This document shows, one piece after another, positions 48,740-58,800 of a stretch of 64,000 bases of DNA. Each line of letters begins with the position of its first letter. Within the stretch, counting starts at the first letter, position 1. A program made the position numbers and the translations under genes. Source of the stretch: Cyanophora paradoxa (taxonomy: Eukaryota > Glaucocystophyceae > Cyanophorales > Cyanophoraceae); assembly GCA_004431415.1 (NCBI GenBank), contig QPMI01000435.1:1-64000 (forward strand), read 5' to 3'. The notes beneath the pieces were generated by a model. The model did no database searches. It was not told the origin of the DNA and saw nothing but the letters and a program-made list of their open reading frames with translations.

Positions 48740-51310
48740 ATGCCCCGCCAATCAAATAGAATCATCAAAGAAAAGAAAAACGAAATACTCGGTCTTTTAG
48801 GAACCCTTTTAGTTACTGGTGATATTACAGAATTCGAATATGATCGCCAGGCAGCAATCCTGGATAGGAGACCAAGATTATCTCAACTCACAGAAATTAC
48901 TAATCGCCTCTATGATCGTTTTGAGAAGATGGAGGAATTCAGGGATGAAGGTTTAAGGTTGGGAACAATTGAACCCGAGATTGAAGATGGGGAAGCAATG
49001 AACAAAGCATACTCTTGGTTAACCTATCGAGCAAGAGGGGAGGTTATCCAAGATGGGATTGAATTCTTGGAGAGAATTGCACCCACTCTACCTCAGAGAC
49101 TCAGACAGAAACTCCAAGACCTGAGAGCAATTAAGACTCGGTTGACCTTCATTTGTAAGTTCACCAAAGTGAGTGATCCAAGGGTGTGGATCACCAAGTT
49201 CATTTATAGTGATTACTTTGTCATCACAAGATCTCGAAATATTGATGTTGAACTGCGAAATGCACTTCAAGCAATGCAGGAACAGATGATGCAGGTGGAC
49301 AGTTACAGACTGGATCGCATCGAGATGCTGAGAGTGGTTATAATGTCTTATGCTCCTGTGGGTGGTTGCTTCTTCTCAACACCTGAGTGGATTGGATTAA
49401 AGAGAGCAACTGTGAATGTCAAGAATATTGATGGTCAAGACTGCTTCAAGTATGCAATCTTGGCTTACCTGCACCGAAAGGACATCAATAAACACAAGAG
49501 CAATGAACCCAGCCAGTATAGAAGATGGTTAAACGAACTCAATTTCGAAGGCATCCAGTTTCCAGTTGCCTGTGATGCAGAAATCATTGATCGATTTGAG
49601 GAGCAGAACCCTGAACTGAGTATCAACATTTATGGTGCAGATAATCAAGCACAGTGTTTCTATCCTCTCCATCAATCCAGCAACCCGAGGAGAAAGACCA
49701 AGATTAACCTTTTATTAATCGAAAACGAAGAGGATGATAGAGGACATTATATCACCATTATGTCTCTGAGTCGACTCCTGAAAACCACCTTTGATAAAGC
49801 CCATGATGGTCGCATTTATTATTGTGAGACCTGCCTGTCTCGTTTCAGAACTCAGGAGAAGCTGGACATTCACTTAGAAGCCAATCGCTGCATTGATTGG
49901 AGGGAGAGCAAAGGTAAATGCCCGAAATCTGGAAGTCACATTGCATTTGGGCTTCAACACCTTCGCAAAACTGTGTGGCTTCCCACTATCTGCTATGTAA
50001 AAATGGATAGTCACTCGGTTCCAATTGATGAGAACCGCAGTAAAAGAGCGGTCAAATCGGTTTCTTTAACAGTTGTGATGGGGGATGAGGTGATCTCTCA
50101 TTATTTCGAGGGATCAGATCCACTTGGTGCTCTGTTTACCACTCTCACAGAGATCAGACCCCAAGTAATCCGCACTCTATTCACCAATATTCCAATGCAC
50201 CCACTCACAGAAGAGCAGAAAGCACAATACAAGATCACTAAACACTGTTATATCTGTGCTGAACGATTTACCCATGAGAATTTCCCAGTAAGAGACCATT
50301 GTCATCAATCAGGAGCTTTTATTGGAAAAGCATGCCGAAACTGCAACCTCCACAGGAGAATCTCAAAGCAAACGAAAGTAGCAATTGTGGTGGATCACAT
50401 GGATGAATGTGGACACGAAATATTCCGCAAAATTGCACAGCAAGATGATAAACTTCGTGTTGAGATCCTGAGCAAGAATTTCGATCAATACCTCTCCCTG
50501 CAATGGGGCATGTGGAAATTCATAGATGCTTCGCACTTCATGGACTTCCAGGCAGTGGATTCTGGTGATCTTATGAGTAAATTCCAGACTTTCCGAGAAT
50601 TGGCGTTTTCCCAATATGGATTGGATCCTGCCCACTATGTTTCGGCTCCTGGATTATCCTGGGATGCAATGCTCATTTATACCAGAGCAAAGATCGAGCA
50701 GATCAGTGATGTAGGGCAATACGAATTCATTGAGAGAGCAATTCGAGGTGGGTTTGCTACAATGCCTACTCGATATGCAAAGGTGGAAAACCCAGATGAC
50801 CATATAGTTCTCTTGGATGCAAATAATCTGTATGGTTTTGCTCTCAGTCAAGAACTGCCCATTGGAGATTTTCGATGGGAAGATGTCTCAGAGGCACTTA
50901 AAGAGACCCAAGGACGAAGTGCCTTTATTGAAGTTGACCTGGAATACCCACAAACTCTCACAGATCATTACGATTTTCCACTTGTAGTTAATAAAGAACA
51001 TGTCACCACCGAAATGCTGGGTGGGTATCAAAGAAAGTTACTGGATATCACAGGTGAGAAGATAAGCAAAGACCCCAAACTCACTGCAACATTCTCACCC
51101 AAAAATAACTATGTGATTTCCCAACCTCTCTTGATCTATCTTGTGAGCAAAGGTATTATAATCACGAAGGTTCACAGGGTTCTCTCATTTGCAACCTCTG
51201 CATTCATGAAGAGTTATATTGATCTAAATACGAAACTGAGGCGCCAATCTATGTCCAGATTCGAGAGTGACTTCTTTAAATTAATGAACAATGCAATCTA
51301 TGGTATATAG
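48740..51310 (+). CDS. Protein-primed family B DNA polymerase, truncated (element E)
   Basis: An 856-residue remnant. The N-terminus (MPRQSNRI, RRPRLSQLTEI) resembles that of the element A replicase. It also has C2H2-like CETCLSRFRTQEKLDIH, an Endo VII-like finger at about 503 (CYICAERF, RDHCHQSGAFIG, CRNCNLHRR), a TAPGLSW-like APGLSWDAML, motif A LLDANNLYGF (about 692) and motif B LMNNAIYG (about 850). The usual FHN..GFD exonuclease motif is not visible. The frame ends at motif B, where the sequence joins an inverted integrase fragment. Motif C and the C-terminus, about 260 residues, are missing, so this copy should be inactive. Confidence 0.85.
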   Translation: MPRQSNRIIKEKKNEILGLLGTLLVTGDITEFEYDRQAAILDRRPRLSQLTEITNRLYDRFEKMEEFRDEGLRLGTIEPEIEDGEAMNKAYSWLTYRARGEVIQDGIEFLERIAPTLPQRLRQKLQDLRAIKTRLTFICKFTKVSDPRVWITKFIYSDYFVITRSRNIDVELRNALQAMQEQMMQVDSYRLDRIEMLRVVIMSYAPVGGCFFSTPEWIGLKRATVNVKNIDGQDCFKYAILAYLHRKDINKHKSNEPSQYRRWLNELNFEGIQFPVACDAEIIDRFEEQNPELSINIYGADNQAQCFYPLHQSSNPRRKTKINLLLIENEEDDRGHYITIMSLSRLLKTTFDKAHDGRIYYCETCLSRFRTQEKLDIHLEANRCIDWRESKGKCPKSGSHIAFGLQHLRKTVWLPTICYVKMDSHSVPIDENRSKRAVKSVSLTVVMGDEVISHYFEGSDPLGALFTTLTEIRPQVIRTLFTNIPMHPLTEEQKAQYKITKHCYICAERFTHENFPVRDHCHQSGAFIGKACRNCNLHRRISKQTKVAIVVDHMDECGHEIFRKIAQQDDKLRVEILSKNFDQYLSLQWGMWKFIDASHFMDFQAVDSGDLMSKFQTFRELAFSQYGLDPAHYVSAPGLSWDAMLIYTRAKIEQISDVGQYEFIERAIRGGFATMPTRYAKVENPDDHIVLLDANNLYGFALSQELPIGDFRWEDVSEALKETQGRSAFIEVDLEYPQTLTDHYDFPLVVNKEHVTTEMLGGYQRKLLDITGEKISKDPKLTATFSPKNNYVISQPLLIYLVSKGIIITKVHRVLSFATSAFMKSYIDLNTKLRRQSMSRFESDFFKLMNNAIYGI

Positions 51311-52210
51311 ATACTCAATCGATTTCTTGAATCTCTGATCCTCCATATTCACTATCTCTTTGTAGTGGGCTTCTGTGGTCTCTGCTGGTTTTCTCTTGGT
51401 TGCAGAGTGAATGGTATTATTATAATTATACTCAATATCACCCAACACATCAAAAAATCGTGCAGTATTATTTGCAATGCAGTAGTTTGTGATCAATCTC
51501 TTGATCTGTCTGTTAAAGGCTTCAATTCGACCTTGGGTTCTGTGATCTGCAACATCACTTAGTTGATGCTCAATGAATTTTGTTCCCAAATAATCTGTGA
51601 ACAACACATTGGTAAATTCGCTTCCACTGTCACTCTGAATGCGAACAATTGGTCTGGGGACTCTCTGTTCAAGTTGCTTGAATGCTGCAAGTGTAGTAAG
51701 AGCACTCTTGTCTCTCATTGGAATTATGAACCCTGTTCTCAGGGTTGACTCCATTGCACTCATAAATGTATCATAACCATCATTCTGCTTTTTGTATGCA
51801 GGAAAGAAGAGCAGATCAATCACATAGGTATCAAGGGGTTGCCTTATTGGAATCATGGGATCTCTCTTTCGAGATAGGGTGGGTGCATTAATCTGGACGA
51901 CCTCCTGCTTATCATACCACTCTCTCATCTTCTTGTAGTTCTCCTCTGGTAGTTCCTGTCTCATTGCAGTAAATCCCTTGTAGCCTGTCCTGGGATCATA
52001 GAACTTCTTAGCAATCTTCGACTCTTTTGGTGCTGTCTCAGCTGGGAGGGTCTCTGGGATTAATTGCTTGACCATCTCTGATCTTTTCAATATTCGACTG
52101 CTCTTCTCCTCCACTGGAACTGTGATGGGCAGGATATTCCCTCGATCTTCAATTGCCTCTTTTCTTACAATTCTGGGTGGTTGTCTCAATCCTATTTGTG
52201 TAGAAGGCAT
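51281..52210 (-). pseudogene. Integrase, N-terminal and catalytic part, inverted (element E)
   Basis: About 300 residues from the ATG at 52210. YDPRTGYKGF matches the element A N-terminus. Core motifs: YVIDLLFF (about 127), QSDSGSEF (about 192) and TQGRIEAFNRQIKRLI (about 223), an intact DDE triad. It stops where it runs into antisense polymerase sequence near 51300, before the C-terminal domain. The missing part lies on the other strand at 52309-52806. Confidence 0.85.
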
Positions 52211-52308
52211 CTTTACCTTATCTCTCATATAATAAATGCAAGAGTCTGTGTGGAAGGAGAACACAATTCCAAACTACTTTGCAATTGAGCCCAATGATCC
52301 AGGATTAA

Positions 52309-52806
52309 GATGCCCTGAAACCTGGAATGTTTGTGAGAGTGAAAGTTGAAAAGAATCCATTTGCAAAGCAAGGGGTTAATTGGTCTCGAATTGTTTATAG
52401 TGTGGAGGGCAGAGAGGGCTTCAAGTTCAGAATCAGAAGTCCCAGTGGTGAGATAGTTGATGGTAGATTCGCTTTTCATGAACTGCTGCCCATTAAAGGT
52501 GTTGAGTATCATGAAACTCCCACAGTGGATGCTCTTGAACAGGCAAAGGAGGAAGCCAGGGTTGATTCAGCAATCAGAAAGGAGGGCATAGAAAAAGCAA
52601 GTGAAATACCAAAAGAACCCCTCACAGAAGCAAGAGCACAAAAGAAGGGTAGAGTAGAGAAAGAATTAAAGAAGTTGACCATAGCAGGAACCCAGAAATT
52701 ATCAGAAGTCAACAGTCAGAGGTGGTATAATGACTTTTCAACCACCAAAGAAACATATACTGCACCCCAAACTCGATTCAATCTACGAAGAGGGCAGAGG
52801 AAATAG
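52309..52806 (+). pseudogene. Integrase, C-terminal part (element E)
   Basis: The frame opens after a TAA at 52306 with DALKPGMFVRVKVEKNPF, matching DFKPGLHVRVLLPRSKF of the element A integrase. It continues through LTIAGTQKLSEVNSQRWY to the basic tail. It has no start and no catalytic core. Together with 51281-52210 on the other strand it accounts for one full integrase. Confidence 0.8.
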
Positions 52807-52807
52807 A

Positions 52808-53050
52808 TTAACAACGCTTTCGGAATCTCTTAGACCTCTGGCGAATTTTCCTCATTTGTCTATCTTTTTCAATAATTTCCAAGAAGAAAGTTTCAAGGTT
52901 TGAGACCAGTTGGTAATTATAAACAAAGAACAGTCTCACATGCTCTGGCTGTGACATGAAGAAATTGTAATAGAAAGCAGTCTTGAAATCATGGATCCAG
53001 TCTGACTGGGCAGCATGGATGATAGCAGGGTCTTGGTAGATGGGATCCAT
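52808..53050 (-). CDS. Small hypothetical protein (element E)
   Basis: About 80 residues from the ATG at 53050: MDPIYQDPAIIHAAQSDWIH, an aromatic-rich middle and a very basic end (RKIRQRSKRFRKR). Ends convergently 2 bp from the integrase fragment. Not recognised. Confidence 0.45.
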   Translation of the reverse strand: MDPIYQDPAIIHAAQSDWIHDFKTAFYYNFFMSQPEHVRLFFVYNYQLVSNLETFFLEIIEKDRQMRKIRQRSKRFRKRC

Positions 53051-53204
53051 AGCAGAAGTTGGGAGAATCCAGAAACTCCTTGTCAATTTTTTATTTTGTA
53101 AGTGCCCGATCACGACGAATCCTGATTGGCGCTATCGTGGCGATTCCGAATCTGTTTTCAGATTTAAAAACGGAGCACCTGGTAATAAAATACATATGTA
53201 TGAC

Positions 53205-53345
53205 CGATATTGAAGTTTCGGTGAAGTTTCGGTGAAGTTTCGGTGAAGTTTCGGTGAAGTTTCGGTGAAGTTTCGGAAAAGTTTCGGTGAAGTTTCGGTG
53301 AAGTTTCGGTGAAGTTTCGGTGGAGTTTCGGTGAAGTTTCGGTCA
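53205..53345 (+). repeat. 11-bp tandem repeat (GAAGTTTCGGT)
   Basis: About twelve copies, nearly perfect. They encode a spurious repeating peptide on the minus strand. Confidence 0.9.
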
Positions 53346-53365
53346 ATCGGATAATTCTATGAATC

Positions 53366-53545
53366 GCAAAATGGTTGCGCGTCATCGCAACCATCATCGC
53401 AACCATGGTTGCATCATCGCAACCATCATCGCAACCATGGTTGCATCATCGCAACCAGGTTGCGCAACCACTCAATGGGAAAAAAATTGGTTGCGCAACC
53501 ACTCAATCGGAAAAAAATTGGTTGCGCAACCTGGTTGCGCAACCA
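53366..53545. repeat. Palindromic GCAACC/GGTTGC repeat cluster
   Basis: Repeated GCAACCATCATC and GGTTGCGCAACC units, the latter perfect palindromes. Another TTGCGCAACCA follows the GC-rich block at about 53774. Confidence 0.8.
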
Positions 53546-53765
53546 GCGCAAGCGGCGGCCCCGTGCCTGGAAGAGGCGACCGGCCTCGTCGCCGACCTCC
53601 GGGTCGACGGCGTCCCCTACGAGCGCCTCGCCGCGGCGCCGCGCCTCGCCCGGGTCGGGGTCGTCGTCCACCCGGGCGACGGGTGGGGGCGCCTCGCCGA
53701 GGGCCTCGCGCGGGCGAACGAGGTCGACCTCTGCGTCGCGCGCGTCGAATCGCACGAAAACTCGT
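53546..53765 (+). other. Very GC-rich foreign fragment inside element E
   Basis: About 220 bp of very high GC content, unlike everything around it. It is flanked on both sides by TTGCGCAACCA-type repeats. One forward frame reads as a Leu/Val/Arg-rich protein fragment (VPYERLAAAPRLARVGVVV), so it may be a piece of a host exon caught by a small transposon. No full gene. Confidence 0.5.
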
Positions 53766-54237
53766 TTGAACGATGTTGCGCAACCATTATGACGTCATGA
53801 CATCACTTGTTTCATCATATATATATATACCATACATTTCGTGTGACACTGAGCCCCCCGAGTTGGCGACCGACCAATCCGCGATTTTGTGGTCAAAATG
53901 TATATATGCGCATATATACTTGACGGTTCGCGTTACTACTGTCGGCATCGCCTAACGTTCCCACTGTGGGGCTGTCGGCATCTTCAAACGCTTGTATCTC
54001 ACCACCAGATCATCAGATCGCGACCGTCGACATAGCGCTGGAAAGCGCTTAAAAAGACCTACACGATGGTGTAGGTATCAAGTATATATACGTATATATT
54101 TCATACATATATTTCGAAAAAACGATTTATCGGCTACTTTCTAATGTAAGGAACATACAGTAAAATAATGCAAAATACAGTAGCTACTGTAAAAAAAGCC
54201 ATAATCTGGTGCACCATACATCAGAAGTCCTGATGTA
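53766..54237. other. AT-rich non-coding stretch
   Basis: TA-rich microsatellites (53818-53832, 54082-54100) and a small GACCTACAC / GTGTAGGTA-type hairpin near 54056-54080. No gene seen. Confidence 0.5.
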
Positions 54238-55779
54238 TCATACACTTCGAATAAATGCACCTGTGACATCCACTCTCATAGTTGGGGTGTTGATGTATAC
54301 AAGTGGATAAATTCGAATATACCTTGTCCTCAGAGGGTAGCCAATATAGAAAACGTCTCTAATAGAGGTGGGATACCCAGAACTGTATGAGACATCACCA
54401 CTGTTGTGGGCATTATTAATAGTTTCACACATAAACACTCTGTTGACACCTTCATACTTGATAAATGACCAGGAAACACCATCTTGTGATGTTGCAACAT
54501 TGAAGGTCTTAATAAAAGCGTTTGTTACACCAGAACCATATGCAATTATAGATGCAACCTCAAATATGTATGGGAAGGTTACTTGGAGATACTCAGTGGG
54601 AACACTCCATATCCCATCAGGAGCAGATGCATTTGCTTCCCAACCTGTCAAGGAAGGTCTTGCTTTAAATGCCTCCCTTTCAATTTTTGATGATGAAGCA
54701 GTGAATGCACCATCTGATAGAAGATACCAGTTAGCATCAATGGGAGGTATGTTATTCAGAGTGGATGATATATAGAACCTTGCAGGGTTCTTGATTTCGT
54801 AATTTGCAACCAGTAAATCACAGAGTCTATCAATCATCACAGTGTTTGCTGCTATATATATTTCGGTTGCATCTATCATATCTGGTATTTTAGAGGTATC
54901 ATCCAAAGAGTTTACTATGGTCTTTGGAAGTGGAACAGAGAGTCTATAATATCTTGCATATCCTTGATCATCATTGTATGGGAGAAACTCTTGCATCTTT
55001 TCCAGAGCAGACAGTTCACTTGCAGCCATCAACATATTGATTAATGGACTTCCAGAGGTCGAAGCAATCCAAGAGAGGATGCCCCAGCTGTTCACATCTT
55101 CATAAGAGTAACCCACATTTGGAGCATCTGTTTCATTGACTTCACCACAGGATATACTTATCACTATAATATCATCATCATCATCATAGATCTTCTTAGC
55201 ATGACTGTAACCACAGACACTGGGATTGTTGTTACCTGAGATTGCACCATCAATTAGAGACATCCCATCATAGTTCACAGGTGAGAAATATGTTGGAGCA
55301 GCAGAGGTGGATCTTGCAGCAATCTTGCTGGGGATGGATTTGTAGGAGTTATCATTGGTGATAAAAATGGGCTTCATACTCACAGTGTCAAAACTTGTGA
55401 TCACTACATCTTTGAGAGAGTCTTGAATGAGAGACTCACCAGTAACAGTGAGAATGGCTGTCTCCAATGGGGTCACATCATACTTGGTGTTGAAAAGTGC
55501 ATTATCAATAATATTTCTGGGATTTGCAAAGATTAAGGGGAGTTGATTGAGATAAGTGGAATGCAAATCGGTTGCAGTAAGTTTAGGTTCGTTTGGAAAT
55601 TCGGGATTTTTCACATTGAGACCAATCGCAATTATCCCACCAGTGGATGTTCCACTCACCAGATCAACAAGGTCAATTACTCTTTTTCCTGTTCGAGTTT
55701 CGATTTCTTTTAACAATCTCGTAATAATTATACCACGAGCTCCCCCACCTGATAATGAGAGAATTACACGAAGGGGCAT
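54238..55779 (-). CDS. Patatin-like phospholipase with C-terminal discoidin-like domain (element E)
   Basis: A 513-residue protein. GGGARG (residues about 10-15), GTSTGG (about 42-47) and IDGAISG (about 178) give the patatin catalytic dyad. The C-terminal 120 residues (YLQVTFPYIFEVASIIAYGS, TSQDGVSWSF, RYIRIYPLVY) match an F5/8 type C (discoidin) domain well. Ortholog of 23529-25013. Divergent from the fibre, 49 bp between starts. No signal peptide, so it is more likely packaged or cytosolic than secreted. Confidence 0.88.
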   Translation of the reverse strand: MPLRVILSLSGGGARGIIITRLLKEIETRTGKRVIDLVDLVSGTSTGGIIAIGLNVKNPEFPNEPKLTATDLHSTYLNQLPLIFANPRNIIDNALFNTKYDVTPLETAILTVTGESLIQDSLKDVVITSFDTVSMKPIFITNDNSYKSIPSKIAARSTSAAPTYFSPVNYDGMSLIDGAISGNNNPSVCGYSHAKKIYDDDDDIIVISISCGEVNETDAPNVGYSYEDVNSWGILSWIASTSGSPLINMLMAASELSALEKMQEFLPYNDDQGYARYYRLSVPLPKTIVNSLDDTSKIPDMIDATEIYIAANTVMIDRLCDLLVANYEIKNPARFYISSTLNNIPPIDANWYLLSDGAFTASSSKIEREAFKARPSLTGWEANASAPDGIWSVPTEYLQVTFPYIFEVASIIAYGSGVTNAFIKTFNVATSQDGVSWSFIKYEGVNRVFMCETINNAHNSGDVSYSSGYPTSIRDVFYIGYPLRTRYIRIYPLVYINTPTMRVDVTGAFIRSV

Positions 55780-55828
55780 CTTTACTTAACTCAAATTTAA
55801 TAAATCTCTATAAGTAGAGTAAACAGGG

Positions 55829-58800
55829 ATGAGTTTCAATTACCCAGCAAACCTTCAAACCATTCCCTCATCAGGAAGAGGGAAGGCAGATAACAAACAT
55901 GTGAATTTCGATAACTTGACAGCCAGAGGGTCAATCTCAATTGATCACAGTGCAGATGAACCCTCAAAGACTCACCCAAGAGAGCATGCACTTTCAATAA
56001 ACGAAATGGATCCCGAAAAGGAGGATGTGAGTGTTGCTTTCAGCATGGGGAATGTGAAATCGAATCAAGTAGCCCAGATTAAAGCAACCAGGAGCAGACC
56101 AAGAAAACTGAAAACCAGTGGAACCCATCCAGATATTCCAACTCGATTCGATAGTGGTAGGTTAATATTCAATGTTCAAAATGAGAAGGGTGGGCATCAG
56201 AGTGGTTTGAGAATCTATAATGAAGGATCAAATGCAATTGCACAAATTCCCGAAATATTACAGATAGCCCCCCATGGAGAAACCAACAAAATCGAGTTCA
56301 CTAACAATGTTTATCCACGAGATATTGTGGCGAATTCGGCTTCTAATGCGCAATTCGGTTTCCAACTACCTGGTGATACAGCAAAGAATAAGGCGTCTAT
56401 CACTGTCAACAGTAGCCCCACTCAACCAGTAACAGTTCATTTACACCCAGACCTTGTCGAAATGGATAGGCACCTTTTACCTTTGGTGACAAACACCAAA
56501 GATCTTGGTATTAGAACCAGACAATGGCGAAATATCCATGGAAGCAATGTCTATGCAAATGGAGAGAAACTTGTAAGTGAGAAGACCATAAGAGAGATCT
56601 TTGAGTATTATGGACCTGTCCCAGTTCCCTTCCCACTACCATGGGATCCACCAGATTTAACACCCAAAAAGCAACCAGGAAGAGAATACACAGCAGATGA
56701 GACAGTTCCTTTTGGTCAACACATTGTGAGTTGGGAGCAGGTTCGAAATAAACCTATAATTGAACCAAGAAAGCAAATTGATGAGCAATATTTACCTCCT
56801 GAAATTGATATTTTGGAGCTTGACGAATACCAATTCGTTCCAGATGAGGAGGAATACCTACCTGATGGTTTCGACCCACAAGAGTATGAATATGATCAAT
56901 ATGATCCCAATGAGGAAGAGTATTTACCAGATGGTTTAGATCCACAAGAGTATGAATATGAGCAGAATTATGAACCCCATGAGGAATATTTAGCAGATGG
57001 TCTCGAACCACCAGTTGTTGATTATGAGCAACCATATGAACCCCATGAAGAATTATTACCAGATGGATTTCGCCCAGAGATTTGGGAGTTCTTCCCAGAT
57101 TGGGAGCAGATCAATAACAAACCAGCAAGATTTCCACCAGAGGATCACAACCATGACTGGGATGAGATATTAGGTAAACCAGAGAAATTCCCACCAGAGG
57201 ATCACAGGCATGACTGGGGTGATCTGGATGGGATACCAGATAAGTTTGCAGCAAGCAACCATGAACACACCTGGGATGAGATCAATGACCAACCAGAATT
57301 CGCAAAAGTAGAGCCTCTTGCTACTCTGGGAGTTTCTCTTTACCAGACTTGCAATGTCCCTGAAAGGATCTTTTTGAATCACCACTATGTTCATGTGGAA
57401 GGGACACTTGCAAATTCAGCTATGATAGGACCATTGCATATTAGAACATTACCAGGCTCTTATAATCCACCACCAGAACCAGGAGCAACCATACCAAATA
57501 TCTTTGTGTCAAGCTACATGGAGGTTGACATACCCACAGATACTTTTAGAGTTCCAACAGACCCAGCAACCTACCAAAATTACAATGCAGCTATACAGGT
57601 TCATGTTGCAGATGTGAGCAGTCTGGATGGATCAAGACCAATGATAGTTTTCAGTCGAGATAAATACTCCTACATTCCCATAGTGGGAACTGCAAATGAT
57701 AATTATGGAAGGGCAGAACTTGCATGGATAAAAACGAATTATGGTGGGGTTCTGGAAGCTAATCAAAGAATGGCTGCAAAAAATATTCACAACGAAAATA
57801 TATCGAGAGTGGTAACAGAAGATTATTTAGAAGATCAAGGATATATTGACGAAGGAGAACTAACGAATATTCTTTCTTTATTCGTGATTAAAAATGATAC
57901 AAACCTTACAGTCACAAGTAACATTTACACCAGTAACATTTCAGCAAGTAACATTTGGACAAGTAACCTATGGGCAAGTAATATATGGACAAGTAATATT
58001 TACGGAAGTAATTTAGAGGTTGACTACTTGACTGTGAATATTGAAGCAAACCTACCAAATCATCCTACTTCTAATGTTGTTTTGGATTGGATTGATAACC
58101 ACACACACACAAAAGATGAGATCACAGATTTTGCACATGATCATTTATGGGAGCATATAACAAATCCCCCCTCAACCTTCCCGCCCAGTTCACACACTCA
58201 TGACTACTCAGAGATCACAAACTCTAATCACAGACACATTTGGAGTGAAATAGATGAACAGCCAGTATTCGCACAATTGAATGCAATCGGAAACGTTTTT
58301 AATGGAGTCACACTTTACCAATCGATTAATACACCTGAAAGGCTATTTTTGAATGATCATTATGTTAGTCTCAATGGGACTTTTACAGGTCAAACAGGCA
58401 CTCCAATGGAGGGAACTCTTGCAGTAAGATTACCCAGGGATCCAATTGTAAATGGAGTTTATGATGGCGATTTCAATGTAGGAGTAAATGATACTTTCCC
58501 CAGTATTTATGTCACGAATTATCACCCAGGTGAAATAGGACAAGTAGCCAATTTCTCGGCAGCAATACAAGTAAATGTAACAGATCAAAGTGCATATGAT
58601 GGAGCAAGACCTAAAATAGTATTCACAAGGGAGAAAGTCGTTAACTATCTTCCTGTTGTGGGACAACCCACAGATGATCACGGAAAGTGTGAGATGGCGT
58701 GGATCAAAACGACAACAGGTGGCGCCTTAGAAGTCAATCAGAGAATGGCGGCGAAAAACTTACACAATACCACCCTTTCCGGTGTTGTTACAGATGATTA

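Noticed and set aside
53359-53800. Several overlapping open frames in both directions
   Set aside because: They are created by GCAACC repeats and the GC-rich fragment, with no agreement with any protein of the other elements.
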